Positions 17,101 through 27,310 of a DNA stretch of 64,000 nucleotides are shown piece by piece; positions within the stretch are counted from its first letter, which is position 1; each line of letters starts with the position of its first letter. The translations under genes were made by a program, and so were the position numbers. The notes below the pieces were generated by a model that searched no databases, was not told the DNA's origin, and was given only the letters and a program-made list of their open reading frames with translations. Origin of the DNA: an uncultured Methanocorpusculum sp. (GTDB lineage Archaea; Halobacteriota; Methanomicrobia; Methanomicrobiales; Methanocorpusculaceae); assembly GCF_963667985.1 (NCBI RefSeq), contig NZ_OY764081.1:62001-126000 (forward strand), in the 5' to 3' direction.

Positions 17101-18859
17101 TTAGATATCAATATTTTGCGTCAGGAGACGTTGAGCTGTTGATTCAAGTGTAAATCTCATTTCATATTTCCCCTTTGTCAATCTTGATGTTGATATATTC
17201 AATTCGAATACATTTACCTGATCACGGCCAGCGATAATGTTGAATTCATCTTTCAATACTACATTTGCACGAGGTTTGGTTGTCACTCTTGAAATGAAGG
17301 TATTTTGCTTTTCTTTAGAGACTAACTCAAATAGAACTGTGGTTCCTGGTGCCTGATTTGTCACTCCTCTGAGACGAAGTGTGCCGTCTAATATCGTGGG
17401 TTGATAAAGTTCAAAAAATGGTTTTCTACAGAAAAATGTGAGTTTTACATAAATATCATGTTTTGTTTTGTTGTCAATAAGATGACAAAGTTCTTCTGGC
17501 AAATTAACAGTGGCATTATTATCCTTATCCAAAATAATTGACGGTGTAAATGAACCATCTTCATGACAAAGTCCAATTTTCCACTCATTCAAATCAAATC
17601 TTGATAACTGAACAGTATCTCCCGACTTAATTATTGACATTTGAATAATTAGGAAATACTGTACATCAGGAGTTAGAGTTTTTACAAGATCGTAGGGAAA
17701 AACATAAACATAGTTATCATCCTCATATACACTAACAAAAAATTGTTTTACAAGTTTATCTTTTGTACACAACCAAAATGTGAGTCTACCTTGGTTGGTT
17801 ATGGCTTTTCCCCTAACATAGGTATATCCACCAAGAACGAGATCATGGTAATTACACGTCGCAGATAAATACGGTTTTTTTACAGAAACATTACATGTAT
17901 CATACCCATTAGATTCTTCTCTCTCTTTGTCCTGCATTGGATATGATGATACGAGGAATATGTACGTTCCTGTATCCAGTCCTTTTATTTGCGAAGGATC
18001 AACCGCGACACGCCATGTCCCATCCTTAAGCACAGGAATCTTGAGACTATATTCTTCAGATTGCGTTAACGGAAGTAATTCTTCTTCAGGATAAGGAAAT
18101 GCAGAGTGTTGCGTTTTATTGTTTAGAAGATAGAGATACACATACCCGGGTTTCGATTTTGTTGATGTCCCCTGGAAAATAACAGATTCTGTGGAATAGA
18201 TGGAGGATTTGTCTGATACAATTGTAATTGTTCCCTGATTTTTAGATTCTTCGACCGTTCGGTCCAAGAGCACAGTGACTTGATTCGTAACATCTCTACA
18301 TACATATTCGACTAATTTTGTGACGTTTTCAAATCTCTCGATAGTGTGATTTTTCATCACTTTATTTTTGAATTCTTCGAGTTTTTTTTGCATCATCTCC
18401 TCTATCTACGTAAATAGGATGAACTTTTGCTTCTTTTTCATTAATGCAGTAGGCAAGTACCCTCATCCCTTTTTTTACGGCTGCCTCATATTCTATTTCT
18501 GTGTATGATTTTCCAGTATATGGGCTATTTCTTCCTTCATCACAGGAATATGAAGTCCCATATCGCATTCCTAGAATTAAAACAAATAGTTTTGCTTCAT
18601 CTAATACGTTCAGACATGTTTCCAATGGTGGTTCTGGTTTCGCACCAAAAAATTCCATTGCTTTTGGATCCAATCCCATTTCTTGAAGTAACAGATTGAC
18701 GGCATTTCGCTCTTCTTCTAGACCAACCTTTGGTGAACTTACAAATACTGGGATGTAGGTATTTTTAAATCGGTTTTCTTCACCAATTGTATTTTTAATA
18801 ATCTCTTCGATATTCACTTCAGGGTTTAATTTTGAGGTTGGATCGTCACTTCTAATCAT
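17101..18859 (-). pseudogene. DUF4062 (TIR-like) protein, frameshifted at an A8 run
   Basis: Two overlapping frames (18362-18859 and 17101-18396) appear to be one gene of roughly 587 codons. The first frame encodes a DUF4062 domain: PVFVSSPKVGLEEERNAV, LILGMRYGT, YTEIEYEAA and VLAYCINE. DUF4062 is TIR/SLOG-like and is common at the N-terminus of defence and signalling proteins. At an eight-A run (18382-18389) the frame changes; with seven As, DAKK would read on into LEEFKNK. The second part is beta-rich with Ig-like segments and no recognised enzyme. It may be an on/off locus, slippage-expressed or dead. Low GC and flanking inverted repeats suggest acquisition. Confidence 0.7.
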
Positions 18860-19009
18860 TATATCACATAGCCCACTCTATTCAAAGATATAGATGTGCT
18901 ATATCGGTTCGAATTATCATAAATGTATTTGGAAGAAAGAGGGGTGATTATTCTGATGATTTTTACGGGAAACAGATATCTGAGAGAAATGATGGAGATA
19001 TATAATATG

Positions 19010-19214
19010 GAGCCGCTGGAGCGGCGACAGGATTTGCCCGAACGGTCCCGATGAAGGGATGAGCAAGACAGCGAAGCTGGATTGCGAGAGTGAGGATAAG
19101 CAAATCCGATTCTGGGAGCCCGAAGGGCGGGATTCGCGCCGATTCGCGGTTGGATTTATTTCATGCGTCAATATTTATCGCATGCACGAAATCAACGTAC
19201 ACTCCCGCAAAAAA
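19010..19214 (-). repeat. Right inverted-repeat arm of DUF4062 cassette
   Basis: Reverse-complement partner of 16830-17032. It begins GAGCCGC at 19010, and the strongly matching part ends with GCGGTTGG at 19153. The weaker outer homology runs to the CCCGCAAAAAA at 19204-19214. The interval 18860-19334 has no gene; it holds the cassette's own promoter region near 18870 and the repeats. Confidence 0.9.
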
Positions 19215-19252
19215 GAGAATCCGCCTCCTGAACGCAAAAATAGGATGTCCCA

Positions 19253-19337
19253 CCGCGAGCCGACTCGCAAGGCAAAGCCTTGCTCGGCTGAGGTCGTCGA
19301 CTTCGTCTCCGACCGGCCTCAGCTAAGGCCGCCCCTA
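19253..19337. repeat. Hairpin repeat array D (outer right boundary, touches fthC stop)
   Basis: Contains the perfect hairpin GCAAGGC/GCCTTGC with loop AAA (19267-19283), flanked by CTCGCAA and TTGCTCGG. A linker GGCTGAGG and a second stem GGTCG...CGACC follow. It is inverted relative to array C. The final bases include the TAG stop of fthC at 19335-19337. Confidence 0.8.
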
Positions 19338-19907
19338 CGTGGAAGCCCGCCCACACCAAATGACCTCATCCTCGGTCACGACATAATCCATCCGGGCATC
19401 GAACGGCTCCGTCGGGATCGAGTCGACCTCCTGACAGGCATACGCCATCCCAATTCTTGGGATATCAGGATTTGCTTCAAAAAAGCGGTCATAATATCCC
19501 GCACCATATCCCAGCCTGTGCCCCTTTCGGTCGAACCCCACCATCGGGACAAGGACCGCGTCGATCGAAGATGCCGGGGCGGGTTTTTCATGGGTGAGCG
19601 GTTCCGGGACTCGGAACGTGCCCGGCTCCAGCTGGTCCATCGAGGTGAGATACGAGAGCCGAAGCGTGTGGGTCTCTTTCTCGATGATCGGGACGACCAC
19701 CGTCTTCCCTTCTTCCAGGAGGCAGTTCACGATCACCATCGACTCCACCTCAGGATCCTTCGCGATGTAGGCAAGGACCGTATGATAGGGTTTCAAAAGT
19801 TCCTGCAGCCGGCAGGTGATATAATATCCCTTCTCCCGCCGGTCACCCAAAGACAGAGCTTCGCGTCGTTCTTTTAGTATAGTGCGAAGCTCTGCTTTCT
19901 TCGTCAT
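19335..19907 (-). CDS. 5-formyltetrahydrofolate cyclo-ligase family protein
   Basis: 190 residues. The family's substrate/ATP loop GHRLGYGAGYYDRFF (near residue 133) and the basic N-terminal RREALS are present. Bacterial members convert 5-formyl-THF to 5,10-methenyl-THF. In methanogens, which mainly use methanopterin, the true substrate is uncertain. It overlaps the arcS stop by four bases, so it is the last gene of the archaeosine operon. Its stop codon lies within a hairpin repeat, meaning the repeat inserted at or shaped the 3' end. Confidence 0.88.
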   Translation of the reverse strand: MTKKAELRTILKERREALSLGDRREKGYYITCRLQELLKPYHTVLAYIAKDPEVESMVIVNCLLEEGKTVVVPIIEKETHTLRLSYLTSMDQLEPGTFRVPEPLTHEKPAPASSIDAVLVPMVGFDRKGHRLGYGAGYYDRFFEANPDIPRIGMAYACQEVDSIPTEPFDARMDYVVTEDEVIWCGRAST

Positions 19908-21529
19908 TTCCGATTCGTCTTCCGGACGCGAACCGCGATCCCGCGGTTGGCACGGAGCATCTCGTCCGCACCCATCGTGGATTTTCCGGTCGCCTGATAT
20001 CCTTCGCCGCCGACGAACACCTCTTCGCCCTCCCGAATCTGAGGGTCGCAGTCGGCGATTCCCGGCGCGAGGATATCTCCCTGCGGGACGAACCCGTCCG
20101 AGATCCAGACACGGTAGCCGTTGATGTACTTCCAGCCTTCGTGGGTCGGGCGGAGCAGGCCCGTCTCCGGGTCGATCGAGAAGATCTGCGTCTTCTTCTC
20201 GTAGATCTTCTGGTTCGGATACCGCCCTTTCGTCAGCCAGCCTTTCGTGTCGACGAGTTCGCCGAACTGCCAGAGAAGCGTGCCGCGGATCGGGTCCGTC
20301 CGGCGTTTTCTGCTCTCGCGAAGAGCGTTGTTGAGGGCCCGCAGCGAATCCGGCGAGAGCGGCTTGTCGTCATTGCAGGTAAACTCGAGTTCGACGCCGG
20401 CCGCCTGTGCGGAGGTCTTCGCGACCTCTTTTGCCCCGCTTTCCAGATGGCAGATGACCCGGTCATACCGGTGCTTCGTGAGATAGGCCGTGAGGTATTC
20501 GACCAGGATCGCGGACTCTTCTCTGTCCCAGTATCCGGTCACCGGCACATCGTAGTGGCCGGCCGGATAGATGAGTTCGAGTTCGCGGGGGACAACGCCT
20601 AAGGGCGAGGTCACGATCACTTCATGGGCACGGCCGTCCACCACGCGGGTGAACATCTGATGCGATCTTGAGAGCGAGTAGGGTTTTCGTGCGGCGCACG
20701 GGAGAAGGACGCAGACATCGGTCCTTCCCGGAACGAACCGGTTGATGACCCGATCCTCGAAAAACGCGATCTCGGCACGGGTCATCGACTCGGAGGAGTT
20801 CGCAAGGAACCGGGACGACCGGACGACCGGAAGGTTCACCGCAAAACCCGGTCTCCTGTCGACGTGTCTAAGGAGAGAGACCTGCTCGGCGTGGAGTCTG
20901 CAGCGCATCTCCATGAATTCGCGGAGCTGGCCCTGTTCGATCCAGACCCGTGCCAGGGCGATCTCTTTTTCGAGAGCCAGACGGTTGTGGAGCTTCAGGT
21001 CGCCGGCTTTGCAGCCCGGACAATCGCAGAAGCCTTTTTCCATGTAGGAGGCATCGAACTCGCCTTCGGGCGTACAGAACTTTTTCTGCACGGTTGCAAG
21101 ATCCACCGCGGTGTAGTCGAAGAGGTCGAATCCGAGATAGATCAGCGAAGCAGCGTTCGAGGGAAGACCGCATGCGGGGGCATAGCGTGCGGCGTCCGGG
21201 GGACAGACCGCGAGCAGTTTATCCATATACTCGGCATGGCGGCGTGCGTCGGAGATGACGGTGTTCCAGTTCGAAAACAGGAGCACGCTTCCCTCGACGG
21301 ATTCGCTCTGCGGGTGGACGGCTGTCGGCTCTTCGCCTGCGACGAAGTATTTTTCGAACTCGGCTTTGCCTGCTGACGGCGGGAGGTTTGTGAACCCGCG
21401 TTCCTTAAGCGAGGGGAAGACCGATTCGGTGTCGATCACTGCGGGCGTGCTGATGTTTTCCTCGTCGGAGAGTTTCAGGTTCCCGATCCGGGTGTTTCCA
21501 TCGCGTTTTCGTACGTCGAACAGACTCAT
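19904..21529 (-). CDS. arcS: Archaeosine synthase subunit alpha
   Basis: ArcS modifies preQ0 at tRNA position 15 towards archaeosine, after TgtA inserts the base. The hallmark PC-x3-KPY-x2-S-x2-H motif is seen as [14 protein letters not shown] (about residue 277). A TGT-like N-terminal region carries CDCPGC, and a C-terminal PUA domain spans roughly 460-541 ([22 protein letters not shown]). Length (541) is typical. It directly overlaps tgtA by four bases, so substrate and enzyme genes are coupled. Confidence 0.95.
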   Translation of the reverse strand: MSLFDVRKRDGNTRIGNLKLSDEENISTPAVIDTESVFPSLKERGFTNLPPSAGKAEFEKYFVAGEEPTAVHPQSESVEGSVLLFSNWNTVISDARRHAEYMDKLLAVCPPDAARYAPACGLPSNAASLIYLGFDLFDYTAVDLATVQKKFCTPEGEFDASYMEKGFCDCPGCKAGDLKLHNRLALEKEIALARVWIEQGQLREFMEMRCRLHAEQVSLLRHVDRRPGFAVNLPVVRSSRFLANSSESMTRAEIAFFEDRVINRFVPGRTDVCVLLPCAARKPYSLSRSHQMFTRVVDGRAHEVIVTSPLGVVPRELELIYPAGHYDVPVTGYWDREESAILVEYLTAYLTKHRYDRVICHLESGAKEVAKTSAQAAGVELEFTCNDDKPLSPDSLRALNNALRESRKRRTDPIRGTLLWQFGELVDTKGWLTKGRYPNQKIYEKKTQIFSIDPETGLLRPTHEGWKYINGYRVWISDGFVPQGDILAPGIADCDPQIREGEEVFVGGEGYQATGKSTMGADEMLRANRGIAVRVRKTNRK

Positions 21530-22971
21530 GTGATGACCTCGGCCGCGGGGAATTCGGCTCTAAAAAGGTCGGCCCATTTGGCCGTGGTGGAGATGGTGAC
21601 TTTGGTGTCGGGGTTGGTGGCGAGCAGTCCTTTGAGGCCCTTGATCCCGTACTTCATCATCTCTTCGTCCCAGGTCGGGACCTCAGCGGGTCCGGCCGGG
21701 AAGGTCTCGGCAAGTTCGTACGGCAGGGGGCCAAACGGCGGCTTGAACTCGATGACTTCTTCAAAGCGGGAAGGGACCGGCCCTCCGGCTGCAATGAGGG
21801 AGACGTCGGAGAGTTTCACGCGGGGGATCATTGCATGGTAGTTCGTGACCTCGGTCCGGCGGCACGATTCGCTGCCGCGGTAGAAGAACCTGCGCTTGCT
21901 CGCTCTGTCGAGGTGCTCGATCTCTTCGACCCGCTCTAAGAGTCTGCGGTATCCGTCGAGCAGTTTGGGGTGGGCGCGGCACCGCTCGTCGACGAGTTCC
22001 CAGAGGGTCCCGTCCTGGATGGCGGCACGGATCCTCGAGATCTCGGCCTTGGTGACGGCGAGGTTGTGGTAGGCGAGGAGCTTTTGTTTGTCCGGCGATT
22101 TTTTCAGCTCTTCGACGGTGTGACTGCGGCAGACCGGGCAGGCGCACGGCAGTTCGCTCATCTCATCGAGTTTGAGCGTTCCGTAGGTCGTGATGTAGCG
22201 TCCTTCCTTCGCATAAAGGGCGTAGGCGGCGGAGTCGAAGACATCGCAGCCGAGAGCCGCGGCGAGAGCGAACATCGAGGGGTGACCGGCACCGAAGAGG
22301 TGGACGCAGGCTCCCGGATTGAGGCCTTTTTTCGCGGCGAGGACGACATCGACGAGTTCACGGTACCGGTAGCTTTCCATTAAGGGAACGACGGCGCCGA
22401 CCGGGCAGTAGGCAAAGCCCATGTTGGAGACGGTTTTCCCGGCATATTCGCGGAGGTCTTCGAAGACGGCTCCCTGGACCGGACCGGAGATGGGAGCGTC
22501 GGGACCGAAAAGTTCCTTCGCTTCCTTCATTCGGGTCATGGTGATCTCCATCTGGGCGATGACTTCGTCCCGTTCGGTGTCCGGGTGGGTCGGGATGTCG
22601 AGCGGGACCCAGATGTCGCTTCCGATATCTCGCTGGAAGGAGAGGGTCTGCTCGTTCGTGATATCGACGCTTCCGTAAACGGACATCTGGAAGGATCCGG
22701 AGTCGGTCATGATGAGGCCGTCGAAGTCGAGGACCTCGTGGAGGCCTTTTTCGAGGGCGGGGCCGCGGAACTCTTCGCTTTTGGAAAAGATGTAGGCGTT
22801 CGTGATGATTCCTTCAACGCCTATCTTTTTCATTTCGGACGGGGGGATTATCTGCAGGTGGGGGTTGACGACCGGGAGGAGTGCAGGCGTTCTGATAGCT
22901 TTGTCGCCGGCTTTGAGTTTACCGACGCGGCCCGCTATGTCTTTATGGATCACTTCGAATGTTATTGTCAT
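21526..22971 (-). CDS. tgtA: tRNA-guanine(15) transglycosylase
   Basis: The enzyme exchanges guanine-15 in archaeal tRNAs for preQ0. Visible features are the catalytic-site segment [10 protein letters not shown] (about residue 90), the second aspartate region [25 protein letters not shown], and the zinc site CACPVCRS followed by a distant His. At 481 residues it carries a C-terminal extension but no obvious PUA domain, which ArcS supplies in this operon. It follows the AMMECR1 gene by three bases. Confidence 0.96.
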   Translation of the reverse strand: MTITFEVIHKDIAGRVGKLKAGDKAIRTPALLPVVNPHLQIIPPSEMKKIGVEGIITNAYIFSKSEEFRGPALEKGLHEVLDFDGLIMTDSGSFQMSVYGSVDITNEQTLSFQRDIGSDIWVPLDIPTHPDTERDEVIAQMEITMTRMKEAKELFGPDAPISGPVQGAVFEDLREYAGKTVSNMGFAYCPVGAVVPLMESYRYRELVDVVLAAKKGLNPGACVHLFGAGHPSMFALAAALGCDVFDSAAYALYAKEGRYITTYGTLKLDEMSELPCACPVCRSHTVEELKKSPDKQKLLAYHNLAVTKAEISRIRAAIQDGTLWELVDERCRAHPKLLDGYRRLLERVEEIEHLDRASKRRFFYRGSESCRRTEVTNYHAMIPRVKLSDVSLIAAGGPVPSRFEEVIEFKPPFGPLPYELAETFPAGPAEVPTWDEEMMKYGIKGLKGLLATNPDTKVTISTTAKWADLFRAEFPAAEVIT

Positions 22972-22974
22972 AGA

Positions 22975-23541
22975 TTATTCCTGGAATATCTGTCCTTCAA
23001 AGGTGAGAATGTTGCATGATTTGTTTGTCCATGCATTGGGGGGGAGACCTGCTTTGTAGCAGGTTTCGCTGAGGAATTGTTCGGGATCCCAGCCGTATTC
23101 GACGGCGACCTGGGGAAGAAGGAGGCCGGTGTGTCCGTTCATTCCGGCGATGAGTCCGTGTCGTCCGATGATGACGGCTCCGGGGCGCTGGTCCGGTTCG
23201 CACTCGAGGAGTACGGGCAGGGTGAGGACGGTGACTTCGATCTTGATTTGTCGGAGTTCCCCTTCGTTGACGGGGTAGAACCTGGGGTCGTGGATGGCGG
23301 CATGCTGTGTGGCGTCTTTGATGGCGTCACCGAGCGGCATGACGGGGAAGGGAAAGCCGATGCATCCCCTGAGGTCCCCGAATTTGGTGAGCGTTACAAA
23401 GACTCCCCGCTTTTCGGTGAAGATGCCGGAGAGTTCCGGTACCCGTGCTGGTGGTTTTCCGGTCACTGCGGACTCAGCGTAGAGTCGTGCAGCCTGCAGG
23501 GCAAGCTGTCCTTCGGTCTGACTGAGGAGATGCATAATCAT
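22975..23541 (-). CDS. AMMECR1 domain protein
   Basis: 188 residues with the family signature LRGCIGF (about residue 58) and the conserved GDAIKDATQHAAIHDPRF and LPQVAVEYGWDPEQFL segments. The family is universal in archaea and eukaryotes but lacks an agreed biochemical role; the Cys in RGCIG and nearby His suggest an enzyme. It is the first gene of a four-gene operon with archaeosine enzymes, an association worth noting. Start is 23541 or, two codons later, 23535. Confidence 0.9.
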   Translation of the reverse strand: MIMHLLSQTEGQLALQAARLYAESAVTGKPPARVPELSGIFTEKRGVFVTLTKFGDLRGCIGFPFPVMPLGDAIKDATQHAAIHDPRFYPVNEGELRQIKIEVTVLTLPVLLECEPDQRPGAVIIGRHGLIAGMNGHTGLLLPQVAVEYGWDPEQFLSETCYKAGLPPNAWTNKSCNILTFEGQIFQE

Positions 23542-23573
23542 GTAGGTATTAGATGTCAGAGATGATGAATACA

Positions 23574-23800
23574 GTGGCGGGCTACCCCTCAGGGGCGGGC
23601 TTAGCGGATGCGGGCCGACCCGTAGGGGTGGCCTCAGCGGAGCAAGTTTTCGAAGGAAACTTGCGACTGCGGATCATCGACGTAGTCGGTGAGCTTAGCG
23701 GGAGGCGGGGTGAGCCGATAGGCTCGCCCTTAGCCGAGCAAGTCGATAGACTTGCGACCAAATCTTTGCTTTGCGACTGCGGGTTGGCGGCTGAAAACAG
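23574..23800. repeat. Hairpin repeat array E (largest)
   Basis: A run of at least six stem-loops fills the 335-base gap 23542-23876. GCAAGTTT/AAACTTGC (23642-23664) and GCAAGTC/GACTTGC (23738-23755, loop GATA) are perfect. A GAGCC/GGCTC stem and CCCCT/AGGGG-type stems lie between, joined by CTTAGCGGA, CTCAGCGGAG and CTTAGCCGAG linkers. TTGCGACTGCGG occurs twice. No gene is visible here. Confidence 0.85.
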
Positions 23801-23876
23801 TTGGAGAATAGAATGAAACAAAGCGAAATAGTTTCAGGACCTACAAATATACATACTGTAAAAATAGAGGAAATAT

Positions 23877-24500
23877 ATGTTTACAATCTATGTTTACGTT
23901 CTTGACACGTTAGCCGACTGGGAACCGGGGCATGTTACTGCTGAGCTGAATTCCGGTCGATTTTTCAAAAAGGGCCAGGAGCCCGTATCGCTCAAAACGG
24001 TCAGTTATTCCAAAGAACCGATCCGGACAATGGGCGGGATGACCATTATACCGGATTGCGTAATTGATGATATCGTGGTGAGTGAAACAAGCGTGTTGCT
24101 CTTACCGGGCGCAAATACCTGGAACGACCAAAAGCACGGCGCTATTATCGAGAAAGCACGCGAATTTCTCTTTTGCGGCGCTACGGTGTGTGCGATCTGC
24201 GGGGCTACCACGGCACTTGCCAACGTCGGACTGTTGGATGACCGTCCGCATACCAGTAATGGCCCGGGATTTCTGGAAATGTTTTGTCCCGGGTATAAAG
24301 GGCAGAATTTCTATGTAGACAAACCGTCTGTAGCGGATAACAATCTTATTACGGCAGGTTCGACCGGGGGTTTGTTGTGGGCGAAACAAATTATTGAACA
24401 TTTAGGTGTTTTTGAATCGAACACGCTGGAAGCCTGGTATGATTACTTTAGTACCGGTAAGCCGGAATATTTCTTTGCCCTCATGGAGAGTTTGGAGTAG
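23877..24500 (+). CDS. DJ-1/PfpI family protein (accessory copy)
   Basis: 207 residues, a ThiJ/PfpI fold with the nucleophile elbow VCAICGATTALANVG (Cys near residue 104) and the strand VLLLPGANTW before it. It differs clearly from the copy at 9385, being closer to bacterial glutamine amidotransferase-like ThiJ proteins. Activity is unknown. It sits immediately after hairpin array E in an AT-richer block of bacterial-looking genes, so lateral gain is likely. The next gene starts 179 bases later. Confidence 0.82.
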   Translation: MFTIYVYVLDTLADWEPGHVTAELNSGRFFKKGQEPVSLKTVSYSKEPIRTMGGMTIIPDCVIDDIVVSETSVLLLPGANTWNDQKHGAIIEKAREFLFCGATVCAICGATTALANVGLLDDRPHTSNGPGFLEMFCPGYKGQNFYVDKPSVADNNLITAGSTGGLLWAKQIIEHLGVFESNTLEAWYDYFSTGKPEYFFALMESLE

Positions 24501-24679
24501 AGCAAGGAAAACTGATCCTTTTTTTCATAAACAGAACGGGGACATATTCAAATCCCCATCTATATTCAGCTCCGATTTTATAATCGGCGTGCGAAGATAA
24601 TTTTGGGCAAATCTGGGTTAAGTATTATAATATTACAAAGAGATATAGCTATTAATCGGATTTTTGGAGGGAAGAAGGA

Positions 24680-25168
24680 ATGGATTTCGATAAAAATCTC
24701 TTAATGACGTATAAGAAATTGATACAGACAACGGAACTCGAAAAAAGCTATCAGGAATTTCTCAGACTCTTTCGGTTTTTACGGGTCGAACTGGAAAAAG
24801 AGATGCCTGACTATCGGTTTCAGGGAAACATTGTGGAAAACGGCATGGATTACTCATATTTTCAGTTTACCAATGATACGTTGAAAAAGAAAGGATTGAA
24901 AATAGCAGTTACTTTTGTCCACCGGGATTTCCAATTCGAAGTCTGGCTCTCCGGGTTCAACCGTAAATTTCAATGCAGATATTATGAACTGCTGAAAGAT
25001 ACGAAACAGCCCTTTTTCCTGACCGGGGACCCCAATAGAAGTGATTACATTTTGAGAATTCCCCTGGATCAGACTATGGATATATCCGATGGAGGGCGTG
25101 TTCTTTCTGAAATTAAGGAGGCTGCATTACGGCTTTTGGGATATATGGAGGGCGTTGAAGCGACGTAG
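24680..25168 (+). CDS. Hypothetical protein, DUF7000-like
   Basis: 162 residues with no membrane segment. The pattern YSYFQFTNDTLKKKGLKIAV, then FVHRDFQFEVWLSGFNRKFQ, resembles a family I recall as DUF7000, found in bacteria and some methanogens with no known role. A strong ribosome-binding region (GGAGG, GAAGGA) precedes the ATG by a few bases. It belongs to the same accessory block as the PfpI gene upstream. I cannot suggest a function. Confidence 0.65.
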   Translation: MDFDKNLLMTYKKLIQTTELEKSYQEFLRLFRFLRVELEKEMPDYRFQGNIVENGMDYSYFQFTNDTLKKKGLKIAVTFVHRDFQFEVWLSGFNRKFQCRYYELLKDTKQPFFLTGDPNRSDYILRIPLDQTMDISDGGRVLSEIKEAALRLLGYMEGVEAT

Positions 25169-25313
25169 AGTTGTTTTGATTGAAGATTTCATGCAAGACT
25201 ACGGCGTTCTTATTTCTCTGTTACATTCAATCAAGGTTGAATGAGCTCGTAAAAAATACAAATTGGCATTCCAATTATCCCCCGTCTTGGAAGAATTTTC
25301 AGATCTGATGTAG

Positions 25314-26284
25314 TTATACTACCCGATTAGCGCAAGACCCAGTATTGAATATATCCACGATATTTTGCAAGGCGATCCTGTCTACCTCTCTATTACTGCT
25401 CACCGTGTTATATGCAGCATGCGGGGTGAGAATGAATTTGTCGTCCGGTAAATTCATCAAACCAAAGGTATCTTCCGATGGATCAGAGGGTAACTTTCCG
25501 GAATAATAACAGTCGAATGCCGCCGCATTGATCTTACGGGAAACTAATGCGTCCCGTAAAGCGATGGGTGACACCAGCTCGGCCCGGGAGGTATTAATTA
25601 AAATTGTGTCCCGGGTCATGAAATTAATACATTTTTCGTCAATTATATTCTGAGTATCCGAAGTATACGGGAGGTGCAATGTAATTACATCCGATAAACG
25701 ACATAATTCATGCAGTTCTACAAATTCTGCATCTACTTCCTGTTCAATATCAGACTCGCGGGTTCTGCTGTAATAGAGTATTTTACACCCAAACCCGTAG
25801 TACATTTTCTTCGCAACTAACCTGCCTATACTTCCCATGCCAACAATACCAATGGTTTTTCCAGACAAATCCTGGGATACATACTTGTGCCATAAACCGG
25901 ATTTCGTCTCTTTATTCATAATAGGTATTTTTTTTTCATGAGAGTCAGGATGAGAGCCGCGGTGAATTCGGCAACTGCTGATGAATTGGCATGCGGGACA
26001 TAGGTGACGGCAATATTATGTTTTTTTGCTGCCGTTACATCCACATAATAGCCATATCCCACGCCGTTAAACGAGATTACTTTGAGGGTATTCTTCGCAG
26101 ATGCGATTATTCTTTCATTGACCACCTCTTCCCCGCCGGGAATATAAGCATCGACTCCAACTAATGCGTCGATAATCTCATCTTCATTGAGTAATCCGGG
26201 AGAGAGGATCTCATAGCCCTTATCTTTCATAAACGTCTTCATGTCTTCTGGAGGGGAGGGGCCGGTTATGAGGATTTTTTTCAT
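25314..26284 (-). pseudogene. D-2-hydroxyacid dehydrogenase, split at an A9 run
   Basis: Two frames meet here. The N-terminal half (from MKKILITGP at 26284) carries the substrate domain and ends after ILTLMKKKYLL. The C-terminal half (from 25919) holds the NAD fold: TIGIVGMGSIGRLVAKKM (GxGxxG), NTSRAELV with the catalytic Arg and LTPHAAYN with the catalytic His. An A9 run (25928-25936) lies at the junction. With ten As the frame continues MKKKIPIMNKETKSG, which aligns with the family. The A-tract is also a possible -1 slippage site. Full length would be about 323 codons. Substrate is unknown. Confidence 0.75.
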
Positions 26285-26586
26285 TCGCGGTTTCGTGGAT
26301 GTGAGGGGAGGGCTGATCATATGTTTGTTTAGTATTGATTATGCTCTTTGATAAAATACTATCAGACTCTTTGATCCAGATAGTATCTCGCAGCAAGATT
26401 TTCCTGACGAATATCTGCCCTTTGTGTTTTATGAGTTCTCATTATCCCCAACTCGTTTTATCCATCTATGTGTCTATCTACACAAATTCGAAAAATGATG
26501 TCCCCCTCCAGACTACGTCCGGACGTAAACAGACAGATAGATGTTTATGTACCTATCTATGCATCTATCTGCATGGATAAAAACCG

Positions 26587-26612
26587 TCTCTCTCTCTCTC
26601 TCTCTCTCTCTC
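26587..26612. repeat. (TC)13 microsatellite
   Basis: Thirteen uninterrupted TC dinucleotides lie outside any coding frame I can support. Such tracts mutate easily by slippage. No adjacent promoter or gene links it to a function. Confidence 0.95.
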
Positions 26613-27071
26613 GTCTGTACTTAAAATAATATAATATATGGATAAAAAATAAGTGATTGATGAGGAGTTTTTTCTTCCCGTATTTACTTACTTACGGACG
26701 GACTTTTCCTCCCCCCATCTTTTTTTCAACACATATAGATATGTAGATACACATCTACATAGGGGATTTTTCCAGCTGAAATACTGATTCAATGGGCGGT
26801 AAGGGAGGGGATCGGCGGGAAAGAGAGTCGCTGAGGGGGGGTTCTGGACTTTACCTAGAGAAAGTATGTGGAGATATGCGGGTTTTTCCATTCGCAGATG
26901 GGGTTTTCGATTCGAGTTTTATGTGTTGAAGGTGGGGTTGAGGGGTATTTGATGAGGGATTTTAGTTATGTGAAGAGATTTTTGGAGTCGAATTTGCGGT
27001 TTTCGAGTGGAGAATGGGAGTGGTTTTGGATAGAGGTGAGGTGTTTGGACTGCTCACCTGAATTTCACTTA

Positions 27072-27145
27072 GAGGATATCTCCACCGCGGGATGCTCCAC
27101 GCAGAAGTCGCGTCCCCGCACCCCAGAATCTGAAAAAAAGCTCCC
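27072..27145 (+). repeat. Dispersed repeat shared with 34545-34668 (reverse)
   Basis: AGGATATCTCCACCGCGGGA followed by GCTCC recurs in reverse complement near 34640-34668. The next segment, CCCCGCACCCC then AATCTGAAAAAA, matches the reverse complement of about 34548-34576 (CCCCGCACCCC then AAATCAGAAAAAA). At the second locus a hairpin module lies between the two halves; here it is absent. Confidence 0.75.
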
Positions 27146-27159
27146 GTCCTTCCACCCCT

Positions 27160-27310
27160 ATCCCCCATTTATTTGCATTTAGCTGATTTTCGCTGCTTTC
27201 GTGTGGGGATAGGGGAGGACACTACATGTATCTGCCTGTAATCCAACCTTATTTGTTTTCATGTATTCGTATTTTTTTTAGTGGATTTTGTGTGATGAAT
27301 GATACCACCC
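27160..27310 (+). repeat. Third, diverged copy of the GxxExxY-flanking repeat
   Basis: Segments such as GCTGATTTTCG, CTTTCGTGTGGGG, GTGGATTTTGTGTGATGA and GATACCACCC parallel the arms at 32710-32859 (reverse) and 33394-33526. The final ATACCACCC is shared with the outer edge of the left arm. No mate or cargo gene is evident at this site, so it may be a remnant. Confidence 0.7.

Noticed and set aside
23574-23800. Possible CRISPR array
   Set aside because: Repeats are self-complementary with variable stems and irregular spacing, and no cas gene is near.
26868-27182. 104-codon plus-strand open frame
   Set aside because: It covers two dispersed repeats and low-complexity sequence, with no protein-like pattern or ribosome site.
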